Position numbers and translations under genes: made by a program. The notes under the pieces are model-generated. The model saw nothing but the letters and a program-made list of their open reading frames with translations, did not search any database and was not told the DNA's origin. Shown here in pieces: positions 8,319 to 17,992 of a DNA stretch of 35,672 nucleotides. The DNA comes from Bacteroidales bacterium (GTDB taxonomy: Bacteria; Bacteroidota; Bacteroidia; Bacteroidales; UBA932): contig JAFZFH010000134.1 of assembly GCA_017555965.1 (NCBI GenBank), forward strand, positions 1 through 35,672, written 5' to 3'. Positions within the stretch are counted from its first letter, which is position 1, and each line of letters opens with the position of its first letter.

Positions 8319-9860
8319 TTATTTGAGTGCTTTGTTCAACATGTAGTAAACCTCGTTGATTCTCATATCTCTCTTGAAGTTAGAGATAGTTGTATCATCG
8401 TTGATCACGAGCATCTCAACATCAGCGATCTCAGCATAGTCCTCCCAATACTCAGTAGTGAGGTCATATGAGAAGCTTGTATGGTGAGTACCACCTGCGA
8501 GCATCCATGCAGCAGCACCAACCTCGAAGCTTGGCTTAGGGATCCAGAGAGCTGAAGCTACAGGGAGCTTAGGAAGCGGCTTAGACTCGATACATCTTAC
8601 CTCGTTTACGATGAGGCGGAAACGGTTACCCATGTCAACTACAGTTGCAGCTACGCCGTCGCCAGTCTTGCTTGTGAACACGAGACGTGCAGTCTGAGTC
8701 TTGCGGACACCGATACCGAGGTGGTGTACCTCGAGCTTCGGCTTCTCTGCAGCGATTGCAGGGCTGATCTCAAGCATATGTGCCTGGAGAAGAGCTGAGT
8801 TCTCGCCGTCGAAGTGGATAGTATAGTCCTCGAGGAATGATGAACCCTTAGGAAGGCCCTGACCCATGTACCATGCTGTACGTACGAGAGCGGCAGTCTT
8901 CCAGTCACCCTCACCACCGAAACCGTAACCGTCAGCCATGAGGCGCTGTGAAGCAAGACCAGGAATCTGATCGAATCCCTTGCCTGTCTCAGCTACGTTT
9001 ACATCACCGAGGTCATCGAAGTTAGAAGTGAATGCCTTGGCACCATAAGCCTCGAGAACTGCACGGAGAGTAAGCTCTGCCTTTGCTGAGTTCCATACCT
9101 TCTTATAAGCCTCAGTAGCCTTGTCCTCAAGCTCAGGAGCGTGGTCATACTCATTGAAGTAAACCTGCACAAGCTCGTCGACAGCCTGATCCTCTACCTT
9201 CTCGAAGTAAGTCATAACCTCGCTGAATGGTACATAGTCAACGTGGAAACCAAAACGGATCTCAGCCTCAACCTTGTCACCGTCAGTAACGGCCACATTG
9301 TTCATCTGGTCACCGAAACGAATGATTCTCATATCCTGTGAATCTGCCCAAGCAGCTGCAACTCTCTGCCATACAGCGATACGCTCGAGAGTCTTAGGAT
9401 CCTGCCAGTGTCCGACAACAGTCTTACGACCCTTGCGGAGTCTTGAAAGGATGTGCGCATACTCTCTGTCGCCGTGTGCACTCTGATTAAGGTTCATGAA
9501 GTCCATATCCATTGTGTCCCAAGGAATCTCCTTGTTGAACTGAGTATGGAGGTGGAGAAGCGGCTTGCGGAGGATCTGCATACCGTGGATCCACATCTTT
9601 GCAGGAGAGAATGTGTGCATCCATGTGATCACACCGACACACTTCTTGTCAGCCTCTGCTGCTGTCATGATGTCTGCAACCTCTTTTGAAGAGTTTGCTG
9701 TTCCTTTATATACAACCTTTACAGGAAGTACGCCTGACGCGTTCATTCCGTCAACCATTGCTGACGAGTGGCCGTCAACCTGTACCACTGCATCACCACC
9801 GTAAAGAAGCTGCGCTCCTGTTACGAACCATATTTCGTGATTTTCAAATGCTTTGATCAT
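8319..9860 (-). CDS. araA: L-arabinose isomerase
   Basis: This 513-residue enzyme converts L-arabinose to L-ribulose. Family landmarks include EIWFVTGAQLLYGGDAV at the N-terminus, TWMHTFSPAKMWI, GFGGEGDWKTAALVRTAW (containing a metal-binding Glu) and the late AGGTHHTSFSYD. I start it at the ATG at 9860 (MIKAFENHEIWF) because the family begins there; an in-frame ATG at 9953 would add 31 residues with no family match and run into the end of araD. The gap from araD is 19 bases. Confidence 0.97.
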   Translation of the reverse strand: MIKAFENHEIWFVTGAQLLYGGDAVVQVDGHSSAMVDGMNASGVLPVKVVYKGTANSSKEVADIMTAAEADKKCVGVITWMHTFSPAKMWIHGMQILRKPLLHLHTQFNKEIPWDTMDMDFMNLNQSAHGDREYAHILSRLRKGRKTVVGHWQDPKTLERIAVWQRVAAAWADSQDMRIIRFGDQMNNVAVTDGDKVEAEIRFGFHVDYVPFSEVMTYFEKVEDQAVDELVQVYFNEYDHAPELEDKATEAYKKVWNSAKAELTLRAVLEAYGAKAFTSNFDDLGDVNVAETGKGFDQIPGLASQRLMADGYGFGGEGDWKTAALVRTAWYMGQGLPKGSSFLEDYTIHFDGENSALLQAHMLEISPAIAAEKPKLEVHHLGIGVRKTQTARLVFTSKTGDGVAATVVDMGNRFRLIVNEVRCIESKPLPKLPVASALWIPKPSFEVGAAAWMLAGGTHHTSFSYDLTTEYWEDYAEIADVEMLVINDDTTISNFKRDMRINEVYYMLNKALK

Positions 9861-9879
9861 GTCTGTATAAGTTTGAGTG

Positions 9880-10572
9880 TTATTTCTTTTTCTGTCCGTA
9901 ATATGCACCTGGACCATGCTTGCGATTGAAGTGCTTTTCAATGAGATGCTCATTCATCTTAAGGTCAGGATTTACACCGAATGCGATGTAAGCCATCTTT
10001 GCAACCTGCTCCATTACCACAGCGTTGTGGACTGCATCGAATGCATCCTTACCCCATGAGAACGGACCGTGGTTCTTTACGAGCACGCCTGGAGTGTGTA
10101 CCGGGTTCATGCCTTCAAAACGACGGATGATGACATTTCCTGTCTCAAGCTCGTATGCGCCCTTCACCTCTTCCTCAGTCATGAAGTCTGTACATGGGAT
10201 TTCCTTATGGAAATAGTCAGCGTGTGTTGTACCTATGTTAGGGAGGTCAAGACCTGCCTGTGCCCATGCAGTCGCATATGTAGAGTGTGTGTGGACAACA
10301 CCACCGATTTCCGGCCATGCCCTGTAGAGGGCAAGGTGGGTCGGAGTGTCTGAAGACGGGTTGAGGTCGCCCTCGACGATATTACCGTCGAGGTCAACCA
10401 CTACCATATCTGATGGTTTCATATTGTCATACGAAACTCCGCTTGGCTTGATCACCACAAGACCTGTCTCACGGTCGATTGCAGAAACGTTACCCCATGT
10501 GAAGATGACGAGTCCGTGCTGCACGAGTTCAAGATTGGCCTTGCAGACTTTCTCTTTAAGTGCTTCCAACAT
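9880..10572 (-). CDS. araD: L-ribulose-5-phosphate 4-epimerase
   Basis: This 230-residue class II aldolase-fold enzyme turns L-ribulose 5-phosphate into D-xylulose 5-phosphate, which enters the pentose phosphate pathway. Metal-site residues are visible: Asp75 in [11 protein letters not shown], His94 and His96 in [16 protein letters not shown], and His168 in [10 protein letters not shown]. The length matches the family. It lies between the symporter gene (20-base gap) and araA (19-base gap). Confidence 0.96.
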   Translation of the reverse strand: MLEALKEKVCKANLELVQHGLVIFTWGNVSAIDRETGLVVIKPSGVSYDNMKPSDMVVVDLDGNIVEGDLNPSSDTPTHLALYRAWPEIGGVVHTHSTYATAWAQAGLDLPNIGTTHADYFHKEIPCTDFMTEEEVKGAYELETGNVIIRRFEGMNPVHTPGVLVKNHGPFSWGKDAFDAVHNAVVMEQVAKMAYIAFGVNPDLKMNEHLIEKHFNRKHGPGAYYGQKKK

Positions 10573-10592
10573 AGCTTTACCAAATTAGAAGA

Positions 10593-12578
10593 TTACCAGA
10601 GAGCAGCGTAAAGGATAACGATGATAATACCGATCGCAAGAGCACCCCATGCATATGTCTTGCTTGTCTCAAAGAGCTTGAGGTCAAGGCTATGTCCCTT
10701 AGGATCAATCTTCTTGTCGTTAGCATCTGACCAAAGCCATACTGCATTGCAACCGACAATTACACCAAAGAAGAAGAATGCCTGGAATCCGATATCGTTG
10801 AGGTAAGCGATAACGCTTGTGTCAGGAGTTGCAGTTGCAGGGAGGCAAGCACCCCAGATTGTAACGACAGCAGCGATTACGATGAAGAAGAGACCCGAAC
10901 CGCCGAGAATCTTCGCCCACTTGTTCATGGTAGCTCTGTCCTTCTGCTCAGGAAGCTCGCATGAAATGAACTTCTTGTCGATGAGGGAGATGATGATGAA
11001 CATTGAAACGAGGATCATGAACACATAACCTGCGCGGAGCTGGAACGCAACCTCAGGCATAGTGAGCTTGAAGAGGACTCCCATAGGGATTGTTGCGATT
11101 GCAGTCCATACGGCAGCCTTGTTGGAAGCACGCTTCCAGAGGAGACCGAGACCGAATACGATAACGATACCCGGATAAATGAATCCTGAATACTCCTGGA
11201 TATACTGGAATGCCTGATCGAGACCTCCGAGGAGAGGCTTGACCGCGATAGCAGCGATCACGAGAGCAACAAGCGAAGTAAGACGACCTGTATTCACGAG
11301 GTTCTTGTCAGAAGCCTTAGGATTGATATACTTCTTGTAGATATCCATTGTGAAGAGAGTCGAAGTCGAGTTGAACATCGATGCGAGCGACGAAATGATC
11401 GCAGCGGCAAGCGCAGCAAATGAAAGACCCTTCACTACAGGAGGTGCGAAGTTACGGATGAGCCAAGGATAAGCGTCGTCAGCGACATTGATCGAACCCT
11501 GGAGCATTGTGAACTGGTCAGCGTTCTGAGTCATGTAGTATGCACATACGCCTGGAAGCACAACGATGAAAGGAATGAGGAGCTTGAGGAGACCTGCGAA
11601 CACGAGACCCTTCTGAGCCTCATCGATGCTCTTCGCTGCAAGACCCTTCTGGATGATGTACTGGTTGAATCCCCAGTATCCGAGGTTTGTAACCCAGAGT
11701 GCACCTACGAGAGCAACAAGACCCGGCACGTTAGCGAATGCGCTAGGGTTGTGAGACTCCTGGATGACGAGGTGGAAGTGGGTATCCTTTGCATAGTCAC
11801 CTGTTGTGAGAGTTGTGTATACGTTTCTGAGACCCTCCATAGCAGCACCGTCACCGGCAGCCTTGAGAGCGAAGAACGCTGTGATGAGACCACCGCCCAC
11901 GAGGAATACCACCTGCATCACGTCAGTCCATGCAACTGATGCAAGACCACCGTAGATAGAGTAGATACCTGCAATGAGGAAGAGGAATACCACGATCACC
12001 ATTCTCATCGAGATCATTGTCTCGCCGAATGTGATGAACACTCCCTGAAGACCGAGGATCTGCTCGATTGCAAGAGCTCCGAGCCATGCCACAGAAGTAA
12101 GGTTCACAAAGATGTAGAGGAAGAGCCAGAGGATAGAGAAGGCAAGACCTACTCCGTCGCTATATCTCTCACGAAGGAACTGAGGGATAGTGAAGATCTT
12201 TCTCTTGAGCATCACAGGAAGAAGGAACTTACCGATGACGATAAGAGTGATGGCTGCCATGATCTCATATGCTGCAGTTGCGATACCGTCACGGAAACCG
12301 GTTCCTGACATACCGATAAACTGCTCTGCAGAGATGTTTGCGGCGATGAGCGAAGCACCTACTGCCCACCATGTCAATGTGTTACCTGCGAGGAAGTAGT
12401 CGTTTGCACTCTTCTCTTCGCCTTTCTTTGTTCTTCCGAGGAAGAGACCGAGACCCACGAGGACTACAAGATAAATGACCAGAATCACAAGGTCAATAGT
12501 CTTGAATCCTGATGCGCCGATGGCGGCACCGAGATCGATCGATCTCAAAGTCTCGCCGAATTGCTGTACAAAATTCAT
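10593..12578 (-). CDS. Sodium/solute symporter (SSS family), probably for arabinose
   Basis: This 661-residue membrane protein has the SSS/SGLT pattern: many hydrophobic segments, DYFLAGNTLTWWAVGASLIAANISAEQFIG near the start, GGLASVAWTDVMQ in the middle and LAAAIISSLASMFNSTSTLF, where Na+-site Ser/Thr residues lie. It probably moves a sugar across the inner membrane with Na+. Arabinose is inferred only from the adjacent araDAB genes. The 35 bases between tnaA and this gene hold near-tandem ATCAATA/ACTAATA heptamers but no clear promoter box, so it may be read through from tnaA or use a promoter inside tnaA. Confidence 0.92.
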   Translation of the reverse strand: MNFVQQFGETLRSIDLGAAIGASGFKTIDLVILVIYLVVLVGLGLFLGRTKKGEEKSANDYFLAGNTLTWWAVGASLIAANISAEQFIGMSGTGFRDGIATAAYEIMAAITLIVIGKFLLPVMLKRKIFTIPQFLRERYSDGVGLAFSILWLFLYIFVNLTSVAWLGALAIEQILGLQGVFITFGETMISMRMVIVVFLFLIAGIYSIYGGLASVAWTDVMQVVFLVGGGLITAFFALKAAGDGAAMEGLRNVYTTLTTGDYAKDTHFHLVIQESHNPSAFANVPGLVALVGALWVTNLGYWGFNQYIIQKGLAAKSIDEAQKGLVFAGLLKLLIPFIVVLPGVCAYYMTQNADQFTMLQGSINVADDAYPWLIRNFAPPVVKGLSFAALAAAIISSLASMFNSTSTLFTMDIYKKYINPKASDKNLVNTGRLTSLVALVIAAIAVKPLLGGLDQAFQYIQEYSGFIYPGIVIVFGLGLLWKRASNKAAVWTAIATIPMGVLFKLTMPEVAFQLRAGYVFMILVSMFIIISLIDKKFISCELPEQKDRATMNKWAKILGGSGLFFIVIAAVVTIWGACLPATATPDTSVIAYLNDIGFQAFFFFGVIVGCNAVWLWSDANDKKIDPKGHSLDLKLFETSKTYAWGALAIGIIIVILYAALW

Positions 12579-12613
12579 AAGGTTTGTTTATTAGTTATTG
12601 ATTATTGATTTTA

Positions 12614-13987
12614 TTAGAGTCTTTCAAGCTTTACAGTGAAGTGACGCATCAACTCTGTCTCCCATACGATCTTCACACCGCGTGTGATTTCATGACGACG
12701 GTCGTAAACGTTCTTGAGGGCGGCAGCGATCACATCCATGTGGTTATTTGTATAGACACGACGTGCGATGCAGAGACGGAGAAGGTCAAGGCCACCGAAA
12801 CGGTTCTCACGAGTCACAGGATCGCGGTCAGCGAGGATGTAACCGATCTCGCAGCCACGTACACCGGCCTCGATGTAGAGCTCGATTGCGAGAGTCTGTG
12901 CAGGGAACTCCTCCTTAGGGATCTGGTCGAGAACGCGGTCTGCGTCAACGAAGATAGCGTGACCACCTACAGGACGCTGATAAGGGATGCCGTACTCATC
13001 AAGCTTGGCAGCAAGGTACTGAACCTGACGTATACGTGTCTCGATAGTCTCGAGCTCAGTATTCTCGTCAAGACCTACAGCGAGTGCAGCCATATCGCGG
13101 CCGTTCATACCACCGTAAGTGAGGAATCCCTCGAATGGGATACAGAATCTCTTCGCTCCCTCGTACCAGTCCTCGTGACGTGTAGCGATGAAACCACCCA
13201 TGTTCACGAGACCGTCTTTCTTTGATGACATTGTCATACCGTCAGCGTATGAGAACATCTCCTTGCAGATTTCCTTGATTGTCTTGTCCGCATAGCCTTC
13301 CTCACGCTCATAGATGAAGAATGCATTTTCAACAAAACGCGCAGAGTCGAATACCACTCTCTTTCCGTACTTGTCGGCGATTGCGCGCACCTCACGGAGG
13401 TTCTGCATTGATACAGGCTGACCACCTGCAGTGTTGTTAGTGATTGTAACGATGATGAAAGGAACCTTGTCTGCATTCTCAGAGAGAACCTTTTCGAGCT
13501 TTGCAGGGTCTACGTTACCCTTGAAAGGAACCTCGAGCTGAGTATCCTTAGCCTCGTCTACCGTGCAGTCGACTGCGAACGCCTTGCGGCTCTCGATGTG
13601 ACCCTTTGTAGTGTCGAAGTGCGAGTTACCAGGAACAATTGCACCTGCAGTAACGAGGTGGCTGAAGAGAACGTTCTCGGCAGCACGACCCTGGTGTGTA
13701 GGGATGACATAGTCGAATCCTGTGATCTTATTGATGGTCTCCTTGAGCTGGAAGAAAGAAGCAGAACCTGCATAGCTTTCGTCACCCATCATCATTGCAG
13801 CCCACTGACGGTCACTCATTGCACCTGTACCTGAGTCTGTCAGACAATCAATGTAAACCTGGTCAGACTTGAGCTGAAAAAGGTTGTAATCAGCTTCTTT
13901 GATCCACTGTTCGCGCTCCTCACGTGTGCTTTTGCGAAGAGGCTCTACCATCTTGATCTTATACGATTCCGCGAAAGGTAATTCCAT
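12614..13987 (-). CDS. tnaA: Tryptophanase
   Basis: This 457-residue PLP enzyme splits L-tryptophan into indole, pyruvate and ammonia. Landmarks are FIDxLTDSGTGAMSD-like sequence at 46-59, GDESYAGS, IPTHQGRAAENV, DTTKGH and the PLP lysine region MSSKKDGLVNMGG (Lys256/257). I chose tryptophanase over tyrosine phenol-lyase because TITNNTAGGQPVS, FDSARFVENAFF and TTKGH resemble TnaA, where tyrosine phenol-lyase has different residues. It precedes the arabinose genes by 35 bases on the same strand. No TnaC-like leader peptide is visible in the 92-base upstream gap. Confidence 0.93.
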   Translation of the reverse strand: MELPFAESYKIKMVEPLRKSTREEREQWIKEADYNLFQLKSDQVYIDCLTDSGTGAMSDRQWAAMMMGDESYAGSASFFQLKETINKITGFDYVIPTHQGRAAENVLFSHLVTAGAIVPGNSHFDTTKGHIESRKAFAVDCTVDEAKDTQLEVPFKGNVDPAKLEKVLSENADKVPFIIVTITNNTAGGQPVSMQNLREVRAIADKYGKRVVFDSARFVENAFFIYEREEGYADKTIKEICKEMFSYADGMTMSSKKDGLVNMGGFIATRHEDWYEGAKRFCIPFEGFLTYGGMNGRDMAALAVGLDENTELETIETRIRQVQYLAAKLDEYGIPYQRPVGGHAIFVDADRVLDQIPKEEFPAQTLAIELYIEAGVRGCEIGYILADRDPVTRENRFGGLDLLRLCIARRVYTNNHMDVIAAALKNVYDRRHEITRGVKIVWETELMRHFTVKLERL

Positions 13988-14039
13988 GATTTTTAATGTT
14001 TTAGTTGTTATTATTATAATTTTTGAGTTTTCTAACTGA

Positions 14040-14047
14040 TAAAGATA
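14040..14047 (-). promoter_or_regulatory. Candidate -7 box for tnaA
   Basis: Minus-strand TATCTTTA differs from TAnnTTTG only at the last base. CTTT lies 19 bases upstream (14067-14070). It would give an AT-rich leader of about 46 bases before the tnaA start at 13987. Confidence 0.35.
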
Positions 14048-14079
14048 ACGATTTTTTGCCGCAATAAAAGATAAATCTT

Positions 14080-15207
14080 TTATTTTTTAACGAAATAACG
14101 GCTTTTCAGCCAAGAAGCGTAAATCGGGTCAGAAAAACAGATTTTTCCATCGACATTGCATATCACTCCCCTTTCCAGCAGAGCGACTTTTGAGCGGGAT
14201 GCAGATGTTGCAGACGAAATGCGATGACGATGCAGGACTTCAGATGTGCTGATGACGGTTTCGCCGGAGAGAACAGCATGGAGATAACATAGCTGCTGAG
14301 TGGTCAGACCTTCTGTCATATTCCTGAAAACCAGATCCATGTGAGTCAGGATGGTTTCATGAGCATCCAAAACGACATTTCTCGAACATTCGATCACGCT
14401 GCCAATACGTGCAAGATGAGCAAGCCGGTGGGTATAGAATGCATTGTTGCCGGCAAGATCGACTATCAGTTCGGCAACCTCCACATCGATATACTTCGCA
14501 TTATCCGCAAAATTGTCGCGGATAGATCTGACCATATCACTCCTCGACACCTGGGAAAGATGGATGACATCTCCGTAAAGATGAAACATCGGGGACTCTT
14601 TCAGGAATTTTTCCACAAGCGGAAGAGATGTTGCACAGATGCTATACGCAACCCCTTCATGACTTGTCCACTTTTTCTTGAAAAGCTCAAGAAGCGACTC
14701 CGGATCAGGGATTTGAGAGATGAGATGAAACTCGTCTATGCAGACGACCATCCTGACATTCAGTGCCGTTGCTACCGTATGAGGCAGATCCAGCAGTTCT
14801 TCACGATTCTGTCTGACCTCGCTCCAGTCTATATCCACAAAGAACTCCCCCGATGCATCAAAAGAAATCTTTGGAGTGGTGTGAGGGAAAAACCTCTTGA
14901 CATTCTCCACGACTTCTTCCTGATTGAGAGAAACCGCCTTGAGAACCCCTTGGGCCAGAAGTTCAAAAAAGGTCTCTTCACTCCTTACACCGGAAAGGTC
15001 CACAAAACAGAAACGAAGTTTCCTTTCGTTTTGAAAAGCATGTTGAGCAGCCACCTTGACTAGAGAAGACTTACCATAGCCTCTCGGAGCCAAAACCGCG
15101 GTATTTGTAAGAAACACAAAGTCTGACGAAAGTCTCCTGAGTTCATCTTTTCGACCTACAAACGGGTCCTTTACGATTATTGCGTTGTCATTAAATAAAT
15201 TATACAT
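14080..15207 (-). CDS. AAA-type ATPase with C-terminal winged-helix-like region
   Basis: This 375-residue protein has a Walker A motif APRGYGKSS (residues ~40-48) and a Walker B VVCIDEF (~154-160), in the layout of archaeal-type/STAND ATPases such as COG1672. The C-terminal ~90 residues (TTQQLCYLHAVLSGETVIST, then SSATSASRSKVALLERGVI) look like a winged helix that could bind DNA. I place the start at 15207 because the -7 box at 15229-15236 excludes the ATG at 15231. The cellular role of this family in Bacteroidota is poorly defined. It follows mutS but has its own strong promoter. Confidence 0.85.
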   Translation of the reverse strand: MYNLFNDNAIIVKDPFVGRKDELRRLSSDFVFLTNTAVLAPRGYGKSSLVKVAAQHAFQNERKLRFCFVDLSGVRSEETFFELLAQGVLKAVSLNQEEVVENVKRFFPHTTPKISFDASGEFFVDIDWSEVRQNREELLDLPHTVATALNVRMVVCIDEFHLISQIPDPESLLELFKKKWTSHEGVAYSICATSLPLVEKFLKESPMFHLYGDVIHLSQVSRSDMVRSIRDNFADNAKYIDVEVAELIVDLAGNNAFYTHRLAHLARIGSVIECSRNVVLDAHETILTHMDLVFRNMTEGLTTQQLCYLHAVLSGETVISTSEVLHRHRISSATSASRSKVALLERGVICNVDGKICFSDPIYASWLKSRYFVKK

Positions 15208-15238
15208 TTGCAGAATTATTATTTCCCACAAATGTATA
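15201..15238. repeat. Inverted repeat over the AAA ATPase promoter and start codon
   Basis: TATACATTTG (15201-15210) and CAAATGTATA (15229-15238) are perfect inverted copies 18 bases apart. The right arm contains the -7 box and the left arm the start codon, a position that would suit an autoregulatory operator. The arms also each resemble a -7 box, so the symmetry could be incidental. Confidence 0.4.
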
Positions 15239-15260
15239 ACAATTATTGTAATTACACAAA
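15229..15260 (-). promoter_or_regulatory. Promoter of the AAA ATPase gene
   Basis: Minus-strand TTTG (15257-15260), a 20-base spacer and TACATTTG (15229-15236) form a close match to the Bacteroidetes promoter. Transcription should begin near 15222, 15 bases before the chosen start codon. Confidence 0.75.
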
Positions 15261-15286
15261 ATGTAAATCAGATTTTGCAAATTGCT

Positions 15287-17935
15287 TTAATTCAATCCCA
15301 TTTTTTCCTTCAGACCCCTCAAGACATCGAAAGCCTGAAGAGGAGTAAGATTGTTCAGATCGACGGAATCGAGGTCTTCTTTAAGAGAAGAGAGCAGAGG
15401 ATCTTCAAGCTGAAAGAACGACAGCTGAAGCGAACCATCGCTCTCCACACGTCCTTCTCTGACATTATGTGGCTTGACCTTATCATTCTGAGATGGTCGA
15501 CGGGTCTTTGATTCAGCACCTCCGCTTTCCAACGAAGCAAGGGTCTTTTCCGCAGAGTCGAGGACCTGCTTCGGCATACCTGCCATACGGGCCACATGAA
15601 GACCGAAGCTATGCGCTACACCGCCTTCCTTAAGCTTACGGAGGAATATGACATTCTTTCCGACTTCCTTGACTGCAATATGGAAATTCCTTACCCTCGG
15701 ATAGATGTTTTCAAGATCGTTAAGTTCGTGATAATGAGTTGCAAAAAGCGTTTTTGCTCCTGCTCCAAATTCATGGACATATTCGACTATCGCCCGAGCT
15801 ATCGACATACCGTCATAAGTCGAGGTTCCACGACCTATCTCGTCGAGAAGCACAAGGGAACGCGAAGAAAGATTATGGAGAATCATCGAGGTCTCCAGCA
15901 TCTCGACCATAAAGGTGGATTCACCGCGTGAAATGTTATCGGAAGCACCCACACGGGTGAAAATCTTATCACAATAACCGATCCGGGCAGAATCAGCCGG
16001 CACAAAGGATCCGACCTGAGCCATAAGGACTATCAAGGCCGTCTGACGAAGAAGTGCAGATTTACCGGCCATATTCGGACCGGTAAGTATGATCACCTGC
16101 TGGGATGAATTATCAAGGAAAATGTCGTTCGGAACGAAATCCTCTCCCGCAGGCATCATTGTCTCGATTACCGGATGACGGCCATTCCTGATATCAAGAA
16201 CATGACCCTCGTCCATTGACGGACGGCAGTATCTGTTTGATACTGCAAGATCCGCAAAACCCGAAAGGACATCAAGACGAGCCAGGATACGGCAGTTCTT
16301 CTGAATGGCGGAAATATTCGCCTGAATCATCGACACAAGGGCGGCATATATCTGTGTTTCAAGGACATATATTCGCTCCTCTGCACCAAGAATCTTCTGT
16401 TCGTACTCCTTCAGTTCTTCGGTAATGTATCGTTCTGCGTTTACCAGTGTCTGTTTTCTCACCCATTCCTGAGGCACCTTGTCCTTGTGGGTATTACGAA
16501 CTTCGAGATAATAGCCGAACACAGAATTGTAACCGATCTTGAGCGACGGGATTTCTGTGCGCTCAGTCTCTCGTTCCTGTATCTTGAGGAGGTAATCCTT
16601 ACCATTTCGGGCAATGTCTCTGAGCTCGTCAAGCTCAGGAGAAACTTCAGGAGCGATGACATCGCCTTTACCTACCGCAGCCGCAGTCTCAGGATGCATG
16701 GTCTTTCCAAGATGGTCGAGGAGTTCCTGACAGTCAGTGATTGACTTCATCATATCGTCGAGAGCCTCAACACCCTTGCCCATACAAAGCCTCATGATCG
16801 GAGCCGTCTGGCTCAGACCCCTGCGAAGCTGCATGACCTCTCGAGGCATGATCTTGCCTGCAGCGGCTCTTGAGATTATTCTCTCAAGATCTCCGATCTC
16901 TCCAATCATGTTCTGAAGAGCAAGAAGATCATCGCCGCAATCGACGAAATGCTGTACAATCGAATGTCTGTCAGAGAGTTCCTTAAGGTCCATGACCGGC
17001 ATGGAAAGCCATGTACGCAACATTCTTGCACCCATCGGTGAAGAACATTTATCCATGACCTCGACAAGCGAAGTTCCTTCCTTTCCTGCTGTAGACGAGA
17101 ATATTTCAAGATTTCGGAATGTAAATCGGTCCATCCATACAAACGAACCTTCGTCAATTCTGGAGATCGAACAGATATTTGACAGTCCTGCATGCTGGGT
17201 CTGCTCCAGATAGACAAGCAAAGCGCCGGCAGAAGTTATTCCAAGAGGGAAATTGTCAATTGCAAATCCTTTGAGGGAGTCGACCTGAAGCTGTCTCTTC
17301 AGCTTTTCTACTGAATTGTCATAGATGAAAGCCCACTCATCAAGAGTCGAAATGTAATAACTGTCACCATAACGTTCCTTGACGCCTTTCTCATAACCTC
17401 TAGGCACAAGAAGTTCCTTCGGAGAAAACGAGCTCAGAAGCGAGCCGATATAATCCAGAGAACCTTCTGCAACCTGGAATGTTCCTGTCGAAACATCCAG
17501 GAAAGCGGCACCGCATTTATCTTTGTAGAAAGTAAGTCCGGCGATATAATTATGCTCCTTCTGCTCAAGAAGCTGTTCGTTGAAGGCAATACCGGGAGTA
17601 ATAAGCTCAGTCACTCCCCTCTTTACGATGTTCTTTGTAAGCTTAGGATCTTCCAGCTGGTCGCAGACAGCTACTTTATAGCCGGCTCTTACGAGTCTTG
17701 GAAGATATGTTTCCAGAGAATGGTGAGGAAAACCCGCCATCGGAATTGCACCAGGAATAGCACTGGAGCGCTTTGTAAGCACGATTCCTAGAACCTTGCT
17801 GGCAATAAGTGCGTCGTCTCCATATGTCTCGTAAAAGTCTCCGCATCTGAAGAGAAGTACTGCCTCAGGGTACTCGGCCTTGAAGGAGAAGTACTGCTTC
17901 ATCATCGGGGTTTCTGTCTGCTTTTTCTCTGCCAT
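15287..17935 (-). CDS. mutS: DNA mismatch repair protein MutS
   Basis: This 882-residue protein recognises mispaired bases and starts mismatch repair. The mismatch-reading Phe-x-Glu motif is in RCGDFYETYGDDA (Phe34, Glu36), the Walker A motif is LTGPNMAGKSALLRQ (~617-631), and STFMVEMLETS and SLVLLDEIGRGTSTYDG follow. I start it at the ATG at 17935 (MAEKKQTETPMM). An in-frame ATG at 17959 lies inside the -7 box at 17957-17964 and so would not be on the transcript. It is divergent from the glycosyltransferase gene. Confidence 0.97.
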   Translation of the reverse strand: MAEKKQTETPMMKQYFSFKAEYPEAVLLFRCGDFYETYGDDALIASKVLGIVLTKRSSAIPGAIPMAGFPHHSLETYLPRLVRAGYKVAVCDQLEDPKLTKNIVKRGVTELITPGIAFNEQLLEQKEHNYIAGLTFYKDKCGAAFLDVSTGTFQVAEGSLDYIGSLLSSFSPKELLVPRGYEKGVKERYGDSYYISTLDEWAFIYDNSVEKLKRQLQVDSLKGFAIDNFPLGITSAGALLVYLEQTQHAGLSNICSISRIDEGSFVWMDRFTFRNLEIFSSTAGKEGTSLVEVMDKCSSPMGARMLRTWLSMPVMDLKELSDRHSIVQHFVDCGDDLLALQNMIGEIGDLERIISRAAAGKIMPREVMQLRRGLSQTAPIMRLCMGKGVEALDDMMKSITDCQELLDHLGKTMHPETAAAVGKGDVIAPEVSPELDELRDIARNGKDYLLKIQERETERTEIPSLKIGYNSVFGYYLEVRNTHKDKVPQEWVRKQTLVNAERYITEELKEYEQKILGAEERIYVLETQIYAALVSMIQANISAIQKNCRILARLDVLSGFADLAVSNRYCRPSMDEGHVLDIRNGRHPVIETMMPAGEDFVPNDIFLDNSSQQVIILTGPNMAGKSALLRQTALIVLMAQVGSFVPADSARIGYCDKIFTRVGASDNISRGESTFMVEMLETSMILHNLSSRSLVLLDEIGRGTSTYDGMSIARAIVEYVHEFGAGAKTLFATHYHELNDLENIYPRVRNFHIAVKEVGKNVIFLRKLKEGGVAHSFGLHVARMAGMPKQVLDSAEKTLASLESGGAESKTRRPSQNDKVKPHNVREGRVESDGSLQLSFFQLEDPLLSSLKEDLDSVDLNNLTPLQAFDVLRGLKEKMGLN

Positions 17936-17956
17936 ATCTTTAGGGAAATATCTCAG

Positions 17957-17964
17957 CAAAATTA
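17957..17964 (-). promoter_or_regulatory. -7 box (TAATTTTG) for mutS; fixes its start
   Basis: Minus-strand TAATTTTG matches TAnnTTTG, with TTTT 19 bases upstream. Transcription should begin about 17950, which supports the mutS start at 17935. Confidence 0.65.
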
Positions 17965-17992
17965 CCGTTTTTTATTTAAAAATAAAAACGCG

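Noticed and set aside
12605-13225. A 206-codon open frame on the plus strand
   Set aside because: It is fully antisense to tnaA, has no family resemblance, and results from the low stop frequency of the opposite strand.
12614-13987. Tyrosine phenol-lyase rather than tryptophanase
   Set aside because: Residues around TTKGH, TITNNTAGGQ and FDSARF follow the tryptophanase pattern.
14341-15063. A 240-codon open frame on the plus strand
   Set aside because: It is antisense to the AAA ATPase, whose Walker motifs show that the minus strand is coding.
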